Part shown: piece by piece, positions 35,457 to 45,112 of the stretch
Position numbering within the stretch: position 1 is the stretch's first letter
How the letters are laid out: each line of letters opens with the position of its first letter
DNA from: Myxacorys chilensis ATA2-1-KO14
GTDB lineage: Bacteria; Cyanobacteriota; Cyanobacteriia; Leptolyngbyales; Leptolyngbyaceae
Direction of reading: 5' to 3'
Assembly: GCA_019359275.1 (NCBI GenBank)
Contig: JAHHHP010000013.1
Location: 1 to 64,000 of the forward strand
Length of the DNA stretch: 64,000 nt
Notes under the pieces: model-generated
Told to the model about the DNA's origin: nothing
The model's database searches: none
The model's input: only the letters and a program-made list of their open reading frames with translations
Made by a program: the position numbers and the translations under genes

Positions 35457-37781
35457 ATGCCCTACCCGGTTCCGCCTCCTGAGCCTCCTGCGATCGTCCG
35501 AACTTCTGAGCGTCCCTCTAAGCCAATTGCCTCTCTACCCCACTCATCAGACATTGTGCGATTGGCGCAAAGCACAGCTTTAGAGGAAAGGCTTGCTCAA
35601 CCGACACCGCCAGAATCATCTCCCCTGTCGCTCTCTCAGTGGAAAAGCGCAAAAGTGCTGCGGAGAGCGAAAGCGTTAACCCCGCCAGTCACATCTCTAA
35701 ATGCCGTTGGGCTTGAACCAAGCGAACAGAGAAGCGCCCAATCTGTGCCGTCTCCTTCTACGCCTTTACCGCCGTCTCAAGTTCCTCAACCGACAACACC
35801 CCTACCTCCTTCAACCCCGTCTACTCCTGCGCCGACAACCCCAAGTCCGATCACGCCTACGCCTGCTCCTGTACCGAGTCCGGCTCCAACTACGCCTGCA
35901 CCCAACGTCCCAACGCAGCAACTTAACAACCAGGGATATTTGGAGCTAAGAGCCGACCGACAAGACTACGACGAACGACGCCAAATCTTTACTGCCGAAG
36001 GAAGGGTTTCGCTTAGATTTCGAGGAGCGCTATTGACTGCTGATCGACTGCAAGCCAATCTCGTCAATCGGCTCACCGTTGCCGAGGGAAACGTCACCTT
36101 AACGCGCGGCGACCAAGTGCTGCGAGGACAACGCTTCCGCTACAACTTGATTCAAGAAGAAGGCACGGTCGAGCAAGCCAGTGGTGAAATCTATTTACCT
36201 TCGACCCAGACAGACTTTAACCCCAACCTGCCCACTGACATTACCGCAGGCTCCATTCCGCCGGGGTCAGTCGGCGATCGCTTGACGGTCAACCAACCTC
36301 CTCAGGGAGTCAGTCGCCAAGGATCGGTCGGCATTGCGCTAGGGTCAAGAAGACGTACCTCAGGAGGGGTCGCAACCATTCCTGAAAGCAACGGAACCGT
36401 CAGCCGACTGCGGTTTGAAGCCGAGCAAATTGAGTTTTACCCGGAAGGATGGCAAGCGCGAAATGTCCGCATTACTAACGATCCCTTCTCGCCGCCCGAA
36501 CTTGAGCTTCGCACCGATCTGGCAACACTAACCCGGCTTTCTCCGCTGCGGGATGAACTGCGAGCCTCACGCGCCCGCCTCGTGTTCGATCAACGCTTCT
36601 CCCTACCGCTGCTGCGAAATCGAGTTATCTTAGATCGCAATCAGCGTCAAGCCACCGGAATTAACCTTGGAATAGATGGCGACGATCGCGGCGGCGTATT
36701 CGTTGAGCGCAGTGTCGAGGTGTTTCCGCCTGGCCCGATTCAATTTACGGTTACGCCTCAGTTTTTTGTGCAACGCGCCATTCAAGGCGGCAATGGACTC
36801 GCCGATTTGTTTGGCTTGAGAACGCGGTTGACCGCTCCGCTCTCGTCGCGGACGGCAATTCGAGGCGATGTAGTCTTAACCAGCTTTGACTTTGGCAAAA
36901 TTGAAGATAATCTACGGGGCAGTCTGCGGGCACAGCAACTGATTGGAACCCACACGCTCAGTTTAGAAGCGAGTTATCGCAATCGCTTATTCAACAATTC
37001 GCTCGGGTTTCAAGATGTCCAAAGCAGCATCGGCGCATTGTTCTACTCCCCAACGATCGCGATTGGCAACACAGGCATTAATGCGAGTTACCAAGTCGGC
37101 TATCAGTTTGTTAATGCAGACACCGATCGCCCGGAGTTACTCTCTGCCGACCGCCGCAACAATCGAGTCAGCTTGAGCCGGTTTCAAGCTAGTGCCGCGC
37201 TCAGCCGAGGCTTTCTACTGTGGCAAGGAAAAGGCTTACCCGCCACCGCAACCGAAGGGCTGCGCTACTCGCCTGTACCCATTGTGCCCTACCTTGCTTT
37301 GGGAACGGGCGTGACAGGTGTGACCTCCGCATACAGCAATGGTGATGTGCAAAATAGCGTAAATGCGACCGTTAGTTTACTTGGTCAATTTGGCCATTTC
37401 TCTCGAAACTTTTTAGATTACACCGCATTTAACATCTCCTATACCCAAGCCTTCCGTGATGGGTCATCGCCTTTCTTATTTGATCGCATTGCCGACGATC
37501 GCATTCTCTCTGCCGGAATCACTCAACAACTCTACGGCCCGCTTCGGATTGGATTTCAGACCAGTTATAACGTTCAAAGCGGGCGAGAAATTAGCACCGA
37601 CTACATTTTGGAATACAGTCGCCGCACTTACAGTGTTGGTTTGCGCTATAACCCGGTTTTGCAACTCGGTTCGGTCAATTTGCAAATTAGCGACTTTAAC
37701 TGGACAGGTGGCGGTACCGAGCCGTTTCAAGGAAGCGGCGTGAGACCTGTGCAGGGAGGTGTGCAACAATTACCAGAATAA
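35457..37781 (+). CDS. DUF3769 outer-membrane protein, LptD-like
   Basis: This 774-aa protein starts with MPYPVPPPEPPAIVRT and a proline/threonine-rich segment (about 90-150, many TPxP repeats). An LptA/OstA-like beta domain follows (YLELRADRQDYDERRQIFTAEGRVSLRFRGALLTADRLQANL, about 160-250). The long C-terminal part is rich in alternating beta-strand patterns, consistent with an outer-membrane barrel (DUF3769). This is the cyanobacterial counterpart of LptD, which inserts lipopolysaccharide into the outer membrane. No classical signal peptide is visible at this start, so the true start may lie upstream or the export signal may be atypical. Confidence 0.82.
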   Translation: MPYPVPPPEPPAIVRTSERPSKPIASLPHSSDIVRLAQSTALEERLAQPTPPESSPLSLSQWKSAKVLRRAKALTPPVTSLNAVGLEPSEQRSAQSVPSPSTPLPPSQVPQPTTPLPPSTPSTPAPTTPSPITPTPAPVPSPAPTTPAPNVPTQQLNNQGYLELRADRQDYDERRQIFTAEGRVSLRFRGALLTADRLQANLVNRLTVAEGNVTLTRGDQVLRGQRFRYNLIQEEGTVEQASGEIYLPSTQTDFNPNLPTDITAGSIPPGSVGDRLTVNQPPQGVSRQGSVGIALGSRRRTSGGVATIPESNGTVSRLRFEAEQIEFYPEGWQARNVRITNDPFSPPELELRTDLATLTRLSPLRDELRASRARLVFDQRFSLPLLRNRVILDRNQRQATGINLGIDGDDRGGVFVERSVEVFPPGPIQFTVTPQFFVQRAIQGGNGLADLFGLRTRLTAPLSSRTAIRGDVVLTSFDFGKIEDNLRGSLRAQQLIGTHTLSLEASYRNRLFNNSLGFQDVQSSIGALFYSPTIAIGNTGINASYQVGYQFVNADTDRPELLSADRRNNRVSLSRFQASAALSRGFLLWQGKGLPATATEGLRYSPVPIVPYLALGTGVTGVTSAYSNGDVQNSVNATVSLLGQFGHFSRNFLDYTAFNISYTQAFRDGSSPFLFDRIADDRILSAGITQQLYGPLRIGFQTSYNVQSGREISTDYILEYSRRTYSVGLRYNPVLQLGSVNLQISDFNWTGGGTEPFQGSGVRPVQGGVQQLPE

Positions 37782-37938
37782 GACCCCAATCAGACTTTAG
37801 ATAGGAAATCAAGAAACGCTGCGATCGCGCGCTTCAAGATTGCTTATTCTAGGAGTACTGACTTAATTAAAATTAAGTAAAGGGAAAAAGAAGAACGCTA
37901 CTGTTCTCCTTCGACCTTTTGCCTTTTCAAAAACGCTT

Positions 37939-38877
37939 ATGACAAACCCGGCAAAAGGAACATTTGAAGATAAGACTGCAACCGCCCATGCGATCGATCT
38001 CCTGACCTATTACAGTTTTGATTTGGGCAGTCGGACAGCACCGCAACTGCTGGATCAATGGCTCAAGGACTATTCGGCAGGCTGGATTCGATGGGCGGTG
38101 ATCGAAGCGTTGTACCAAGGACGCTACAAAGCCGTTTCGGTCGAGCAGATTTTGAAACTATGGCAACGGCGCAAGCAGCCTTGCTATCACTTTAGCTATG
38201 AGTTTGAACGGCTCGTTTGTCACAAATTTCCCCGCAATTTGGCTCAGTCGCCTCGCAAAGCGGTGACTCCCGTTGCCCCGTTTCCAGAAGAAGCAACGCT
38301 GCCTGCACTGCCTGCGCCTAGCCTACCTCCCGAAGTTGAGCCATTCAGGCCGCTCGCCTGGTCTGCTTTGGCAGAGCAACAGCACGATGAGCCGCTTTAT
38401 GATGATCCAATAGAAGAAGTCGAATTGGAGTTACCCGCTCCTGCCCTAGAGCAAGACCGTCCGTTAGCTCCCGCTGAAGCATTACCGTTACGATCGCTAG
38501 CTCAAGTGCAAGAAGGGATGGAAGCGCTGATCAATCAAGCAACTTCTCACCTGAATGCTTCTTCAGAAGCGGGAACAAAATTGCTGATGGAAGACGCGCG
38601 GCATCGTGCGGTTTCGTCAGAGTTGCATGATGCGTCGATCTCAGAACGTCATGTACCAACTGCGCCTTCTAGATCTCAAGTCAGTTTCGAGCCAGATAGT
38701 TCTACAGAAAATGGCGTTAGCGCCTCTAGTACAGAAGAATTTTTGTTGGATGAGGCAGAGGTTGTAGACGAGAGTCACTTACCAATCCACCAATTCACGC
38801 CCACGCCTGACACCTCAGACTTTCACAGCAAACTGAGAGCGGTGGCAGACCAAGAACTAAAGGATCTGCGATCGTAG
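37939..38877 (+). CDS. conserved hypothetical cyanobacterial protein
   Basis: This 312-aa soluble protein has a structured N-terminal helical domain of about 100 residues (TATAHAIDLLTYYSFDLGSRTAPQLLDQWLKDYSAGWIRWAVIEALYQGRYKAVSVEQILKLW). It faintly recalls a DnaD or replication-associated helical fold. An acidic, proline-rich, probably disordered region takes up the remainder and ends in a short predicted helix (FHSKLRAVADQELKDLR). I do not know its function. It converges with secA, whose terminator lies between them. Confidence 0.7.
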   Translation: MTNPAKGTFEDKTATAHAIDLLTYYSFDLGSRTAPQLLDQWLKDYSAGWIRWAVIEALYQGRYKAVSVEQILKLWQRRKQPCYHFSYEFERLVCHKFPRNLAQSPRKAVTPVAPFPEEATLPALPAPSLPPEVEPFRPLAWSALAEQQHDEPLYDDPIEEVELELPAPALEQDRPLAPAEALPLRSLAQVQEGMEALINQATSHLNASSEAGTKLLMEDARHRAVSSELHDASISERHVPTAPSRSQVSFEPDSSTENGVSASSTEEFLLDEAEVVDESHLPIHQFTPTPDTSDFHSKLRAVADQELKDLRS

Positions 38878-38932
38878 AGGCAAGACCATGCCTTTCAGAT
38901 CAACAGGTTGTAGGGATGATTTTGCATTGAGT

Positions 38933-38969
38933 TCTAAAAAACCCTTCTTCAATCTCTGAAGAAGGGTTT
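38933..38969 (-). terminator. rho-independent terminator of secA
   Basis: A perfect 12-bp stem (AAACCCTTCTTC with GAAGAAGGGTTT), a 7-nt loop and a T run on the minus strand lie 14 nt beyond the secA stop. Confidence 0.9.
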
Positions 38970-38982
38970 GAAACCGACGGAC

Positions 38983-41784
38983 TTAAAGCACCTCGACCTC
39001 TAATTGCGGTTGCGGTTGCGGTTGAAACTGAAACAGCGAGTAGACCACATCTCGACGAATGTTAATCATCATTTCGAGGAACAGTTCATAGCCTTCGCTC
39101 TTGTACTCGATCAGCGGATCTTTTTGTCCATATCCGCGCAAACCGACCGACTCACGCAGCCCATCCATGGATTGGAGATGTTCGCGCCAGAGCGTGTCAA
39201 TGCGGTTGAGAATGAAGAAACGCTCTGCCTGACGCATCAAGCCAGGTTGAAGCGCATCGACTTCAGCTTCTTTCAGGTCATAGGCAATCCGGGCTTGTTC
39301 GTGTAAAAAGGTTCTAATTTCGCCAACGCTCATATCTGCCATTTGATCGGCTTCCAAATCGCTTAGCAGGTAGACAAACTCTTGGACTTTGCTAACGAGC
39401 TTATCGAGTTCCCACTCTTCGGGCGGCAGCTCAGGATTGACATAGGCGGTCACGATGTCGTCCATCGTTAGTTCGCCATACTTCACCACCTGTTCTTTGA
39501 GGTCTTGGCCTTCAAGCACACGACGACGCTCAGCATAGATGGCACGACGCTGATTGTTCATCACTTCGTCATACTCAAACACCTGCTTACGGATGTCGTA
39601 GTAGTAGGTTTCGACTTTCTTTTGAGCGCCTTCAAGCGATCGCGTCAGCATCCCCGACTCGATTGGCATATCTTCTTCGACGCGGAAGGCATTCATCAAG
39701 CCTGCCACGCGATCGCCGCCAAAGATTCGCAGCAAATTATCCTGCAAACTGAGGAAGAATCGAGTCGAACCCGGATCCCCTTGCCGTCCTGCCCGTCCGC
39801 GCAATTGGTTATCGATTCGGCGAGACTCATGACGCTCCGTTCCAATCACATGCAAGCCACCTAAATTGACGACTTCTGCGTGTTCCGTATCGGTGAAGGC
39901 ATCGTACTCCTTGCGAATCATCCGATACACTTCGCGCAATCGCTGAATGGCCGGATCGATCGTCGGCGCTTTTTCTGCCGCCGTTGCGATCTTGTCTTCG
40001 GCTTCGAGTTCCGGTAGGCTGCGCTCTCCGTACTGCTGCACCGCCAGCATCACCGCATCTTTGAGGGCTTGTTCCGTCTCTCGTGACAGCGCTGTTGGAT
40101 AGATATCCGAAGTGACTTTCCAGGTTTTGACCTTTTTCGTGGTGGCAAAGCCTTGTCCGCCTGTACGCGGATCGGCAAAGCCCTGACCTGCCGAAAATTC
40201 ATCTTCATCCTCGGGCTGTACGATGCGGGGCATGAAGTATTCCCGAATCTTGAGCCGTGCCATGTAGTCGGAGTTACCGCCCAAGATGATGTCCGTTCCG
40301 CGCCCTGCCATGTTGGTTGCGATCGTCACTTTACCTTTCCGCCCGGCTTGAGCGACGATTTCAGATTCTCGCTCGACGTTTTCTGGCTTCGCATTGAGCA
40401 GGTTGTGAGGGACGTCTTGCGCCGCGAGTAGTCCTGACAGGAGTTCTGATTTTTCAACGCTGGTGGTTCCAACCAGAACGGGGCGACCGACTTGGTGCAT
40501 CTCGGCGCACTCTAGCGCGATCGCGTTCCACTTTGCTTCTTCGGTTTTGTAGACTTGGTCGGAAATGTCTTTACGCTGCGTCTTCCGGTTAGTGGGAACG
40601 ATCGTCACTTCCAGCTTGTAAATTTTCTCGAATTCCGCTTCTTCAGTCTTGGCGGTTCCCGTCATTCCCGCCAGTTTGGGATAGAGCAAGAAGAAATTTT
40701 GATAGGTAATTGTGGCGAGCGTTTGGGTTTCGTTTTGAATATCGACATTTTCTTTGGCTTCGATCGCCTGATGGAGTCCATCGCTCCAACGGCGTCCGGG
40801 CATAACTCGACCCGTAAATTCATCGACGATCACGACTTCGTCACCGCGAACGATATAGTTCACGTCTTTGATAAAGAGTTCTTTCGCTTTGATCGCATTG
40901 AAAATGTAGTGCGCCCACGGATCTTGTGGATCGAAGAGATCGGTGACGCCAAGCAGTTGCTCAGCTTGGATAAAGCCTTCGTCAGTGACAAGAATGTTGC
41001 GCTGTTTCTCATCGACTTCGTAGTGGTCTTCTTTGTTGAGGGCACGCGCGATCGCGGCGGCCTGCATATATTTCTCGGTCGGACGCTCCACCTGACCTGA
41101 GATGATAAGCGGTGTCCGGGCTTCATCGATTAGCACCGAGTCTACTTCGTCGATGACGCAATATTGGAACGATCGCTGCACCACTTCCTCCATTGAGGTT
41201 GCCATGTTGTCGCGCAGATAATCAAATCCCAGTTCGCTGTTGGTGGCGTAGGTGATGTCACAGGCGTAGTTACGCTTGCGTTCGGGAGGACTCATATTTT
41301 GCTGAATCAGCCCCACGCTCAACCCCAAAAAGCGGTGAATCTGTCCCATCCATTCGGCGTCACGACGGGCAAGATAATCGTTTACGGTGACAACGTGAAC
41401 CCCGCGACCCAAGAGCGCATTGAGGTAGGCAGGCAGCGTCGAAACCAGCGTTTTTCCTTCCCCAGTTTTCATCTCTGCAATCTGACCATCGTGCAGCACC
41501 ATACCGCCGATTAGCTGCACATCAAAGTGCCGCATGCCTAACACCCGAATCCCTGCCTCTCGCACTACCGCAAAAGCTTCTGGCAAGATATCTTCGAGAA
41601 TTTGCTTCTCTTCGTTCTCGTTTTTTGCTTTTGTCAGCCGTTGCTTAAATTCTGCGGTTTTTGCCGCCAATTCGTCATCCGAGAGCGGTTTAATCTCTTC
41701 TTCTAAAAGATTAATCTCAGCCACTAATGGCTGATATTTCTTGACTTTACGAGCATTGGGGTCGCCCAGCAGAGTTTTAAGCAT
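38983..41784 (-). CDS. secA: preprotein translocase ATPase SecA
   Basis: This 933-aa ATPase drives Sec-dependent export across the plasma and thylakoid membranes. It has Walker [12 protein letters not shown] (about residue 105), the DEVD box [60 protein letters not shown] and the helical wing/scaffold with [25 protein letters not shown]. The C-terminus ends [14 protein letters not shown] and lacks the cysteine-rich zinc tail of E. coli SecA, as is usual in cyanobacteria. It is monocistronic and well terminated. Confidence 0.98.
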   Translation of the reverse strand: MLKTLLGDPNARKVKKYQPLVAEINLLEEEIKPLSDDELAAKTAEFKQRLTKAKNENEEKQILEDILPEAFAVVREAGIRVLGMRHFDVQLIGGMVLHDGQIAEMKTGEGKTLVSTLPAYLNALLGRGVHVVTVNDYLARRDAEWMGQIHRFLGLSVGLIQQNMSPPERKRNYACDITYATNSELGFDYLRDNMATSMEEVVQRSFQYCVIDEVDSVLIDEARTPLIISGQVERPTEKYMQAAAIARALNKEDHYEVDEKQRNILVTDEGFIQAEQLLGVTDLFDPQDPWAHYIFNAIKAKELFIKDVNYIVRGDEVVIVDEFTGRVMPGRRWSDGLHQAIEAKENVDIQNETQTLATITYQNFFLLYPKLAGMTGTAKTEEAEFEKIYKLEVTIVPTNRKTQRKDISDQVYKTEEAKWNAIALECAEMHQVGRPVLVGTTSVEKSELLSGLLAAQDVPHNLLNAKPENVERESEIVAQAGRKGKVTIATNMAGRGTDIILGGNSDYMARLKIREYFMPRIVQPEDEDEFSAGQGFADPRTGGQGFATTKKVKTWKVTSDIYPTALSRETEQALKDAVMLAVQQYGERSLPELEAEDKIATAAEKAPTIDPAIQRLREVYRMIRKEYDAFTDTEHAEVVNLGGLHVIGTERHESRRIDNQLRGRAGRQGDPGSTRFFLSLQDNLLRIFGGDRVAGLMNAFRVEEDMPIESGMLTRSLEGAQKKVETYYYDIRKQVFEYDEVMNNQRRAIYAERRRVLEGQDLKEQVVKYGELTMDDIVTAYVNPELPPEEWELDKLVSKVQEFVYLLSDLEADQMADMSVGEIRTFLHEQARIAYDLKEAEVDALQPGLMRQAERFFILNRIDTLWREHLQSMDGLRESVGLRGYGQKDPLIEYKSEGYELFLEMMINIRRDVVYSLFQFQPQPQPQLEVEVL

Positions 41785-42041
41785 GAGAGGAAGTTAGCGG
41801 GTTTGAATCAGGGTAGGGAATCGAATCTTCGGCTGCGGCTATTAGTAACGTGCCACAGGCTAATGATATCCGACCCTTAGAACTCATCTAAGGTATACCA
41901 ATCTTATCATTTTGGCTTAAGCCCATCCGATCGAAGCGGCGACGAGATGGTACGTATTACCGAAATGGAGCAGCGAGAATACAAACTGGTCGGCGCGATC
42001 GCTGCATAAAATGTGGACTTGGCAAGAGGAGTTAAATTGAT

Positions 42042-42254
42042 TTATAAATCGTTTGGCGTTAGCCCAGTTGATTTGCTGATTCGAGCCAGCATACGGGGAC
42101 CAATTTCATCATTAGGTCGAAAGGCAAAGACAAAATTATCATAGCCTTCACGCACTAAAACGATATGTGAACCCGTCTGTCGATCAATGCTCCAACCGAT
42201 TCGTAAAAGCGCTGACAAGACTTTTCGCCCCTTAGCTGATGACCATTGATTCAT
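42042..42254 (-). CDS. hicA: HicA-type mRNA interferase toxin
   Basis: This 70-aa protein has the double-stranded RNA-binding-like HicA fold with the catalytic histidine in TGSHIVLVR (H30) and a typical N-terminal SSAKGRKVLSALLRIGW. HicA cleaves mRNA when free of HicB. It starts inside the stop of hicB (4-nt overlap). The order hicB-hicA is the reverse of the classical hicAB, as seen in many cyanobacterial modules. Confidence 0.87.
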   Translation of the reverse strand: MNQWSSAKGRKVLSALLRIGWSIDRQTGSHIVLVREGYDNFVFAFRPNDEIGPRMLARISKSTGLTPNDL

Positions 42255-42457
42255 GCGGCAAGAAAAGAGATGATGACAGGCTCAGGCGAAGCTTCGCTTT
42301 GCTCAATGCGATCGGCTAGAACTCTCAAGGCAAGTGCCTGAACGTTTGCAATCGCTCGCTCTCGGCTCTCACCATAAGCTAGAGCGCCAGGAATGCCAGA
42401 GACTTCAGCAATCCATCTACCGTCTGTTTCTTGCTCTGTTTCGATTCTAAAGTTCAT
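42251..42457 (-). CDS. hicB: HicB-type antitoxin
   Basis: This 68-aa protein has the HicB RNase H-like partial fold: NFRIETEQETDGRWIAEVSGIPGALAYGESRERAIANVQALALRVLADRIE. There is no C-terminal DNA-binding domain, so it is a short HicB. I start at the ATG at 42455-42457, which overlaps the TGA of the upstream diheme cytochrome gene as ATGA. Translation of hicB is therefore probably coupled to the cytochrome, an unusual arrangement for a TA module. Confidence 0.87.
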   Translation of the reverse strand: MNFRIETEQETDGRWIAEVSGIPGALAYGESRERAIANVQALALRVLADRIEQSEASPEPVIISFLAA

Positions 42458-43041
42458 GGCGCGTTCTCCCAATTTGGAGTTAGGCTTCTAAAATTGAACT
42501 GATTTGTGCCTGGATGACAAGTGATACAGGTTGCAAGCGTCGCTTTTTGGGGTAGCTCTACTTTTGGGTGCAAGACTTTGAAATATTTTGAGTCGGCAAC
42601 TCGGTAAGGCACTTTTTCATCTGCCGCCACTAGCCGAGAGGCGAACTGTAAGTAATTCCAAACCAGGTAACGAGGTGGGTCAACCAAGGGCTGAAGCTCG
42701 GCTCCGTAATGCTGAGGATCGCGCAGCAATTCTCGCCAGGTTTGGGTTGGCAAAAGCGCAGGCGGAACTCCGATATGACAGGTCGCACAGTTTTCTAGGT
42801 AAAGCTGTTGTCCAAGCTGATAACGCTGAGGAATGATGTCTACGGTTCCAACTGAGCTGGGCGTTGCGCTTGCTGCAACAGGGTCAGCCGCGACAGACGG
42901 TGACGGAGCAATGACGGTTGCAAACCCTAGACCTAATGCCAAACTCCATGCCAAGAGCAAGCCGATCAAAATCATAGGACGTTTGCGGAGCCTCAGGCGG
43001 CGAGACTGTAGCGAACCGTTAGCAGAGTTTGACATGGGCAT
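42454..43041 (-). CDS. diheme cytochrome c
   Basis: This ~195-aa exported protein has a basic N-terminus followed by a hydrophobic segment (MILIGLLLAWSLALGLGFATV) acting as signal or anchor. It carries two haem c motifs: CATCH (about 87-91) and CITCH (about 174-178, TLATCITCHPGTNQ). It should be located in the periplasm or lumen with two covalently attached haems. It resembles the cyanobacterial diheme cytochrome family; the redox partner is unknown. I prefer the ATG at 43041 behind AGGTG; GTG (43047) and another ATG (43035) are close alternatives. Its stop overlaps hicB. Confidence 0.85.
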   Translation of the reverse strand: MPMSNSANGSLQSRRLRLRKRPMILIGLLLAWSLALGLGFATVIAPSPSVAADPVAASATPSSVGTVDIIPQRYQLGQQLYLENCATCHIGVPPALLPTQTWRELLRDPQHYGAELQPLVDPPRYLVWNYLQFASRLVAADEKVPYRVADSKYFKVLHPKVELPQKATLATCITCHPGTNQFNFRSLTPNWENAP

Positions 43042-43340
43042 GGACACCTACAAAGACGATTGAGAAAAGACAGATGAGAGGGTTTTGAGCAAAGCACCGA
43101 AAAGGTTTGACCAAGAAAATAAGCAGGAAGTTTCGCTAGCAGGAGGGCGATTAGCGCAGAGCACAACTTCATAGGAATCGGCTAACTTTCCACTATTTGC
43201 TTCGATCAACGATATAAAGAAATTATTTAGATCTAAAGTGAGAATTTTGATACCGATTCTTCGCTTAAAGTTGGGTAAAACCAAGGAAAGGTAATCGCTT
43301 AGTTGCCTTGGTTTAGTTGTCAGAACAGGATGCGTTGAGC

Positions 43341-43853
43341 ATGGATTGTCGTCATATTCAGTTTCGCGATTCTACAAGATTGCAGAATGCCTGCATTGAG
43401 CCTAACGCGAATCGCGGCTCAGAACTTCATATCGATCAACTTCAAGCATTATTTCAGGTTGCGGCGTTTTGGGCACGCGATCGCAAGCGAGAAGATTTAG
43501 CACTCGCGATCGCAAACAGTAATCCCGTCATTTCAGCTTGGGATCATGATCAACTGATCGGCTTTGCTAGAGCTACGTCAGACGGCATTTATCGCGCCAC
43601 AATTTGGGACGTTGTGGTTCATCCAGACTATCAGGGTGCAGGACTCGGACGCAAACTTGTACAAACCGTGCTGAGCCATCCTCATGTCTGTCGGGTAGAG
43701 CGCGTCTATCTGATGACGACCAATCAGCAAGAGTTTTACAAGCGGATTGGCTTCGAGGAAAATGCAACCACAACAATGGTGTATTTCAACCAACCGATCG
43801 CCCTGCCAAACTCTGGGTTAGTGGTTGAATTGGAGTGCGATATCGGCTGCTAA
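43341..43853 (+). CDS. GNAT-family N-acetyltransferase
   Basis: This 170-aa protein has a C-terminal GNAT core. Motif A is VVVHPDYQGAGLGRKLVQTVL with the acetyl-CoA loop Q-G-A-G-L-G, preceded by LIGFARATSDGIYRATIWDV and followed by VYLMTTNQQEFYKRIGFEEN. Small cyanobacterial homologues of this kind resemble plant GNAT (GSNAT/SNAT-like) proteins, but the substrate is not evident. I start at the ATG at 43341 (AGGA about 10 nt upstream); an in-frame TTG at 43317 is possible but has no ribosome binding site. Confidence 0.8.
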   Translation: MDCRHIQFRDSTRLQNACIEPNANRGSELHIDQLQALFQVAAFWARDRKREDLALAIANSNPVISAWDHDQLIGFARATSDGIYRATIWDVVVHPDYQGAGLGRKLVQTVLSHPHVCRVERVYLMTTNQQEFYKRIGFEENATTTMVYFNQPIALPNSGLVVELECDIGC

Positions 43854-43886
43854 GTTTTGCACGACAACGAAAGCTAATAATTTATG

Positions 43887-43939
43887 TAGGCAGCAGATAT
43901 ATAGGCAGCAGAAAGCTCATCCGCTATATCTGCTGCCTA
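43887..43939. terminator. long inverted repeat between convergent genes
   Basis: A perfect 15-bp arm pair (43887-43901 with 43925-43939, TAGGCAGCAGATATA type) spans a 23-nt loop. The loop itself contains a second copy of TAGGCAGCAG (43902-43911), so two alternative hairpins can form with the same right arm. It lies between the ends of the acetyltransferase and lysozyme genes and may act as a bidirectional terminator, although a T run is missing. Confidence 0.6.
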
Positions 43940-43982
43940 TTCGTTGCTAACGAAATGTCTCTGCTCAGCCTGAATAGTCGAT

Positions 43983-44999
43983 TCACTGTCTCCACCGTCG
44001 CGTAAATTCCTCCAAGGTTTCTTTGGGAATTTGACCTTGTAGCCAGTTGAGCGCTTGATCTTGGCTAGGCAGGGATTGATAGTACTTGCAAACATTAACT
44101 AGTGTCAGCGGCGACAGCGCAGGAACTGGAGCAGGAGTGGGCGTTGGAGTCGGGGTCGGCGTTGGAGTGGGCGTTGGAGCGGGAGTTGCGCCCTCTAGTG
44201 CTGCCCACGTGGCCGCTCCAACAATGCCATCTGCCACTAAATTTTTAGACTTTTGAAAGGCGATTACAGCAGTTTTCGTTTTAGAGCCAAAATCACCATC
44301 TATCGTCCCGACATCAAACCCTTTTCCCTTGAGCAGCTGCTGCAAATCTTTCACTACATTTCCAGCATAGGTTTGACGGAGCGGAATCCGACCCTTGAGC
44401 AAGGCTTGCAGGTTGTCTAGAGTACCAGCAAACTGGTTCAGGTCAACGTTACCCACAATGCCGCGAAGAACACCTGTTTCAGAATACTGGTGAAACGTCC
44501 AGGTTTTCCAGGTTCTGGGCACAAAGGGCGTTCGGGTTCCAAAATTTGCGACCCATAGAGGATATTCTGCAAAGCTAGCGGGATTGCCAAGCTTATCTTC
44601 CCAAAAGCTGGGAAACGTGTAGAGCAAAGGTTTGCGCCCCGTTTTGTCCTCAATGATGGACATCCATTTGAGGGCGCGATCGATGATGGTTCTCGTATCT
44701 AAACCGTCCGTAATTTCTAAGTCCAACACAGGCGGTAAATCAAACGGCTCAATTTTGCCAACGGTTTGCATGAAGTTGGCCGCTTGCACAGCAGGATCGC
44801 GTCCGGGGCGGAAAAAATGGTACGCGCCTCGAACGATGCCCACAGAGCGAATGCTATTCCAGTTTCGAGCAAACAAGGGATCATTACTTGTTGCCCCTTC
44901 GGTTGCTTTCGCAAAGGCATAATAAATTCCTTGACTGGCAACGGTTGCCCAATCTACGTTTTCCTGATAAGCCGAGACATCAATTCCAGTTAAAGCCAT
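43983..44999 (-). CDS. GH25 lysozyme with peptidoglycan-binding domain
   Basis: This 338-aa protein has an N-terminal GH25 muramidase (about 1-195: GIDVSAYQENVDW, YYAFAKATEG, GAYHFFRP and the catalytic PPVLDLEI). A PG_binding_1 domain follows (about 205-268: VKDLQQLLKGKGFDVGTIDGDFGSKTKTAVIAFQKSKNL), then a TPTP proline-threonine linker and a C-terminal helical tail. It should cleave peptidoglycan. No signal peptide is visible, so export must occur by another route, or by phage-type lysis, or the protein is not constitutively exported. A GGAG lies 10 nt before the ATG. Confidence 0.88.
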   Translation of the reverse strand: MALTGIDVSAYQENVDWATVASQGIYYAFAKATEGATSNDPLFARNWNSIRSVGIVRGAYHFFRPGRDPAVQAANFMQTVGKIEPFDLPPVLDLEITDGLDTRTIIDRALKWMSIIEDKTGRKPLLYTFPSFWEDKLGNPASFAEYPLWVANFGTRTPFVPRTWKTWTFHQYSETGVLRGIVGNVDLNQFAGTLDNLQALLKGRIPLRQTYAGNVVKDLQQLLKGKGFDVGTIDGDFGSKTKTAVIAFQKSKNLVADGIVGAATWAALEGATPAPTPTPTPTPTPTPTPAPVPALSPLTLVNVCKYYQSLPSQDQALNWLQGQIPKETLEEFTRRWRQ

Positions 45000-45112
45000 A
45001 CTGTTTTAGCTCCGAAACGCTAGTACATGAATAATTCACTAACGAGTTTCAGGATTCCCAATAAATAGACGCAGAGAAAAAGATAAACGATCCTTGAGCT
45101 CTTGGCGACCGT

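Noticed and set aside
43048..43284. 78-codon minus-strand frame upstream of the diheme cytochrome
   Set aside because: No similarity to known proteins; it fills the promoter region of the cytochrome and the acetyltransferase.
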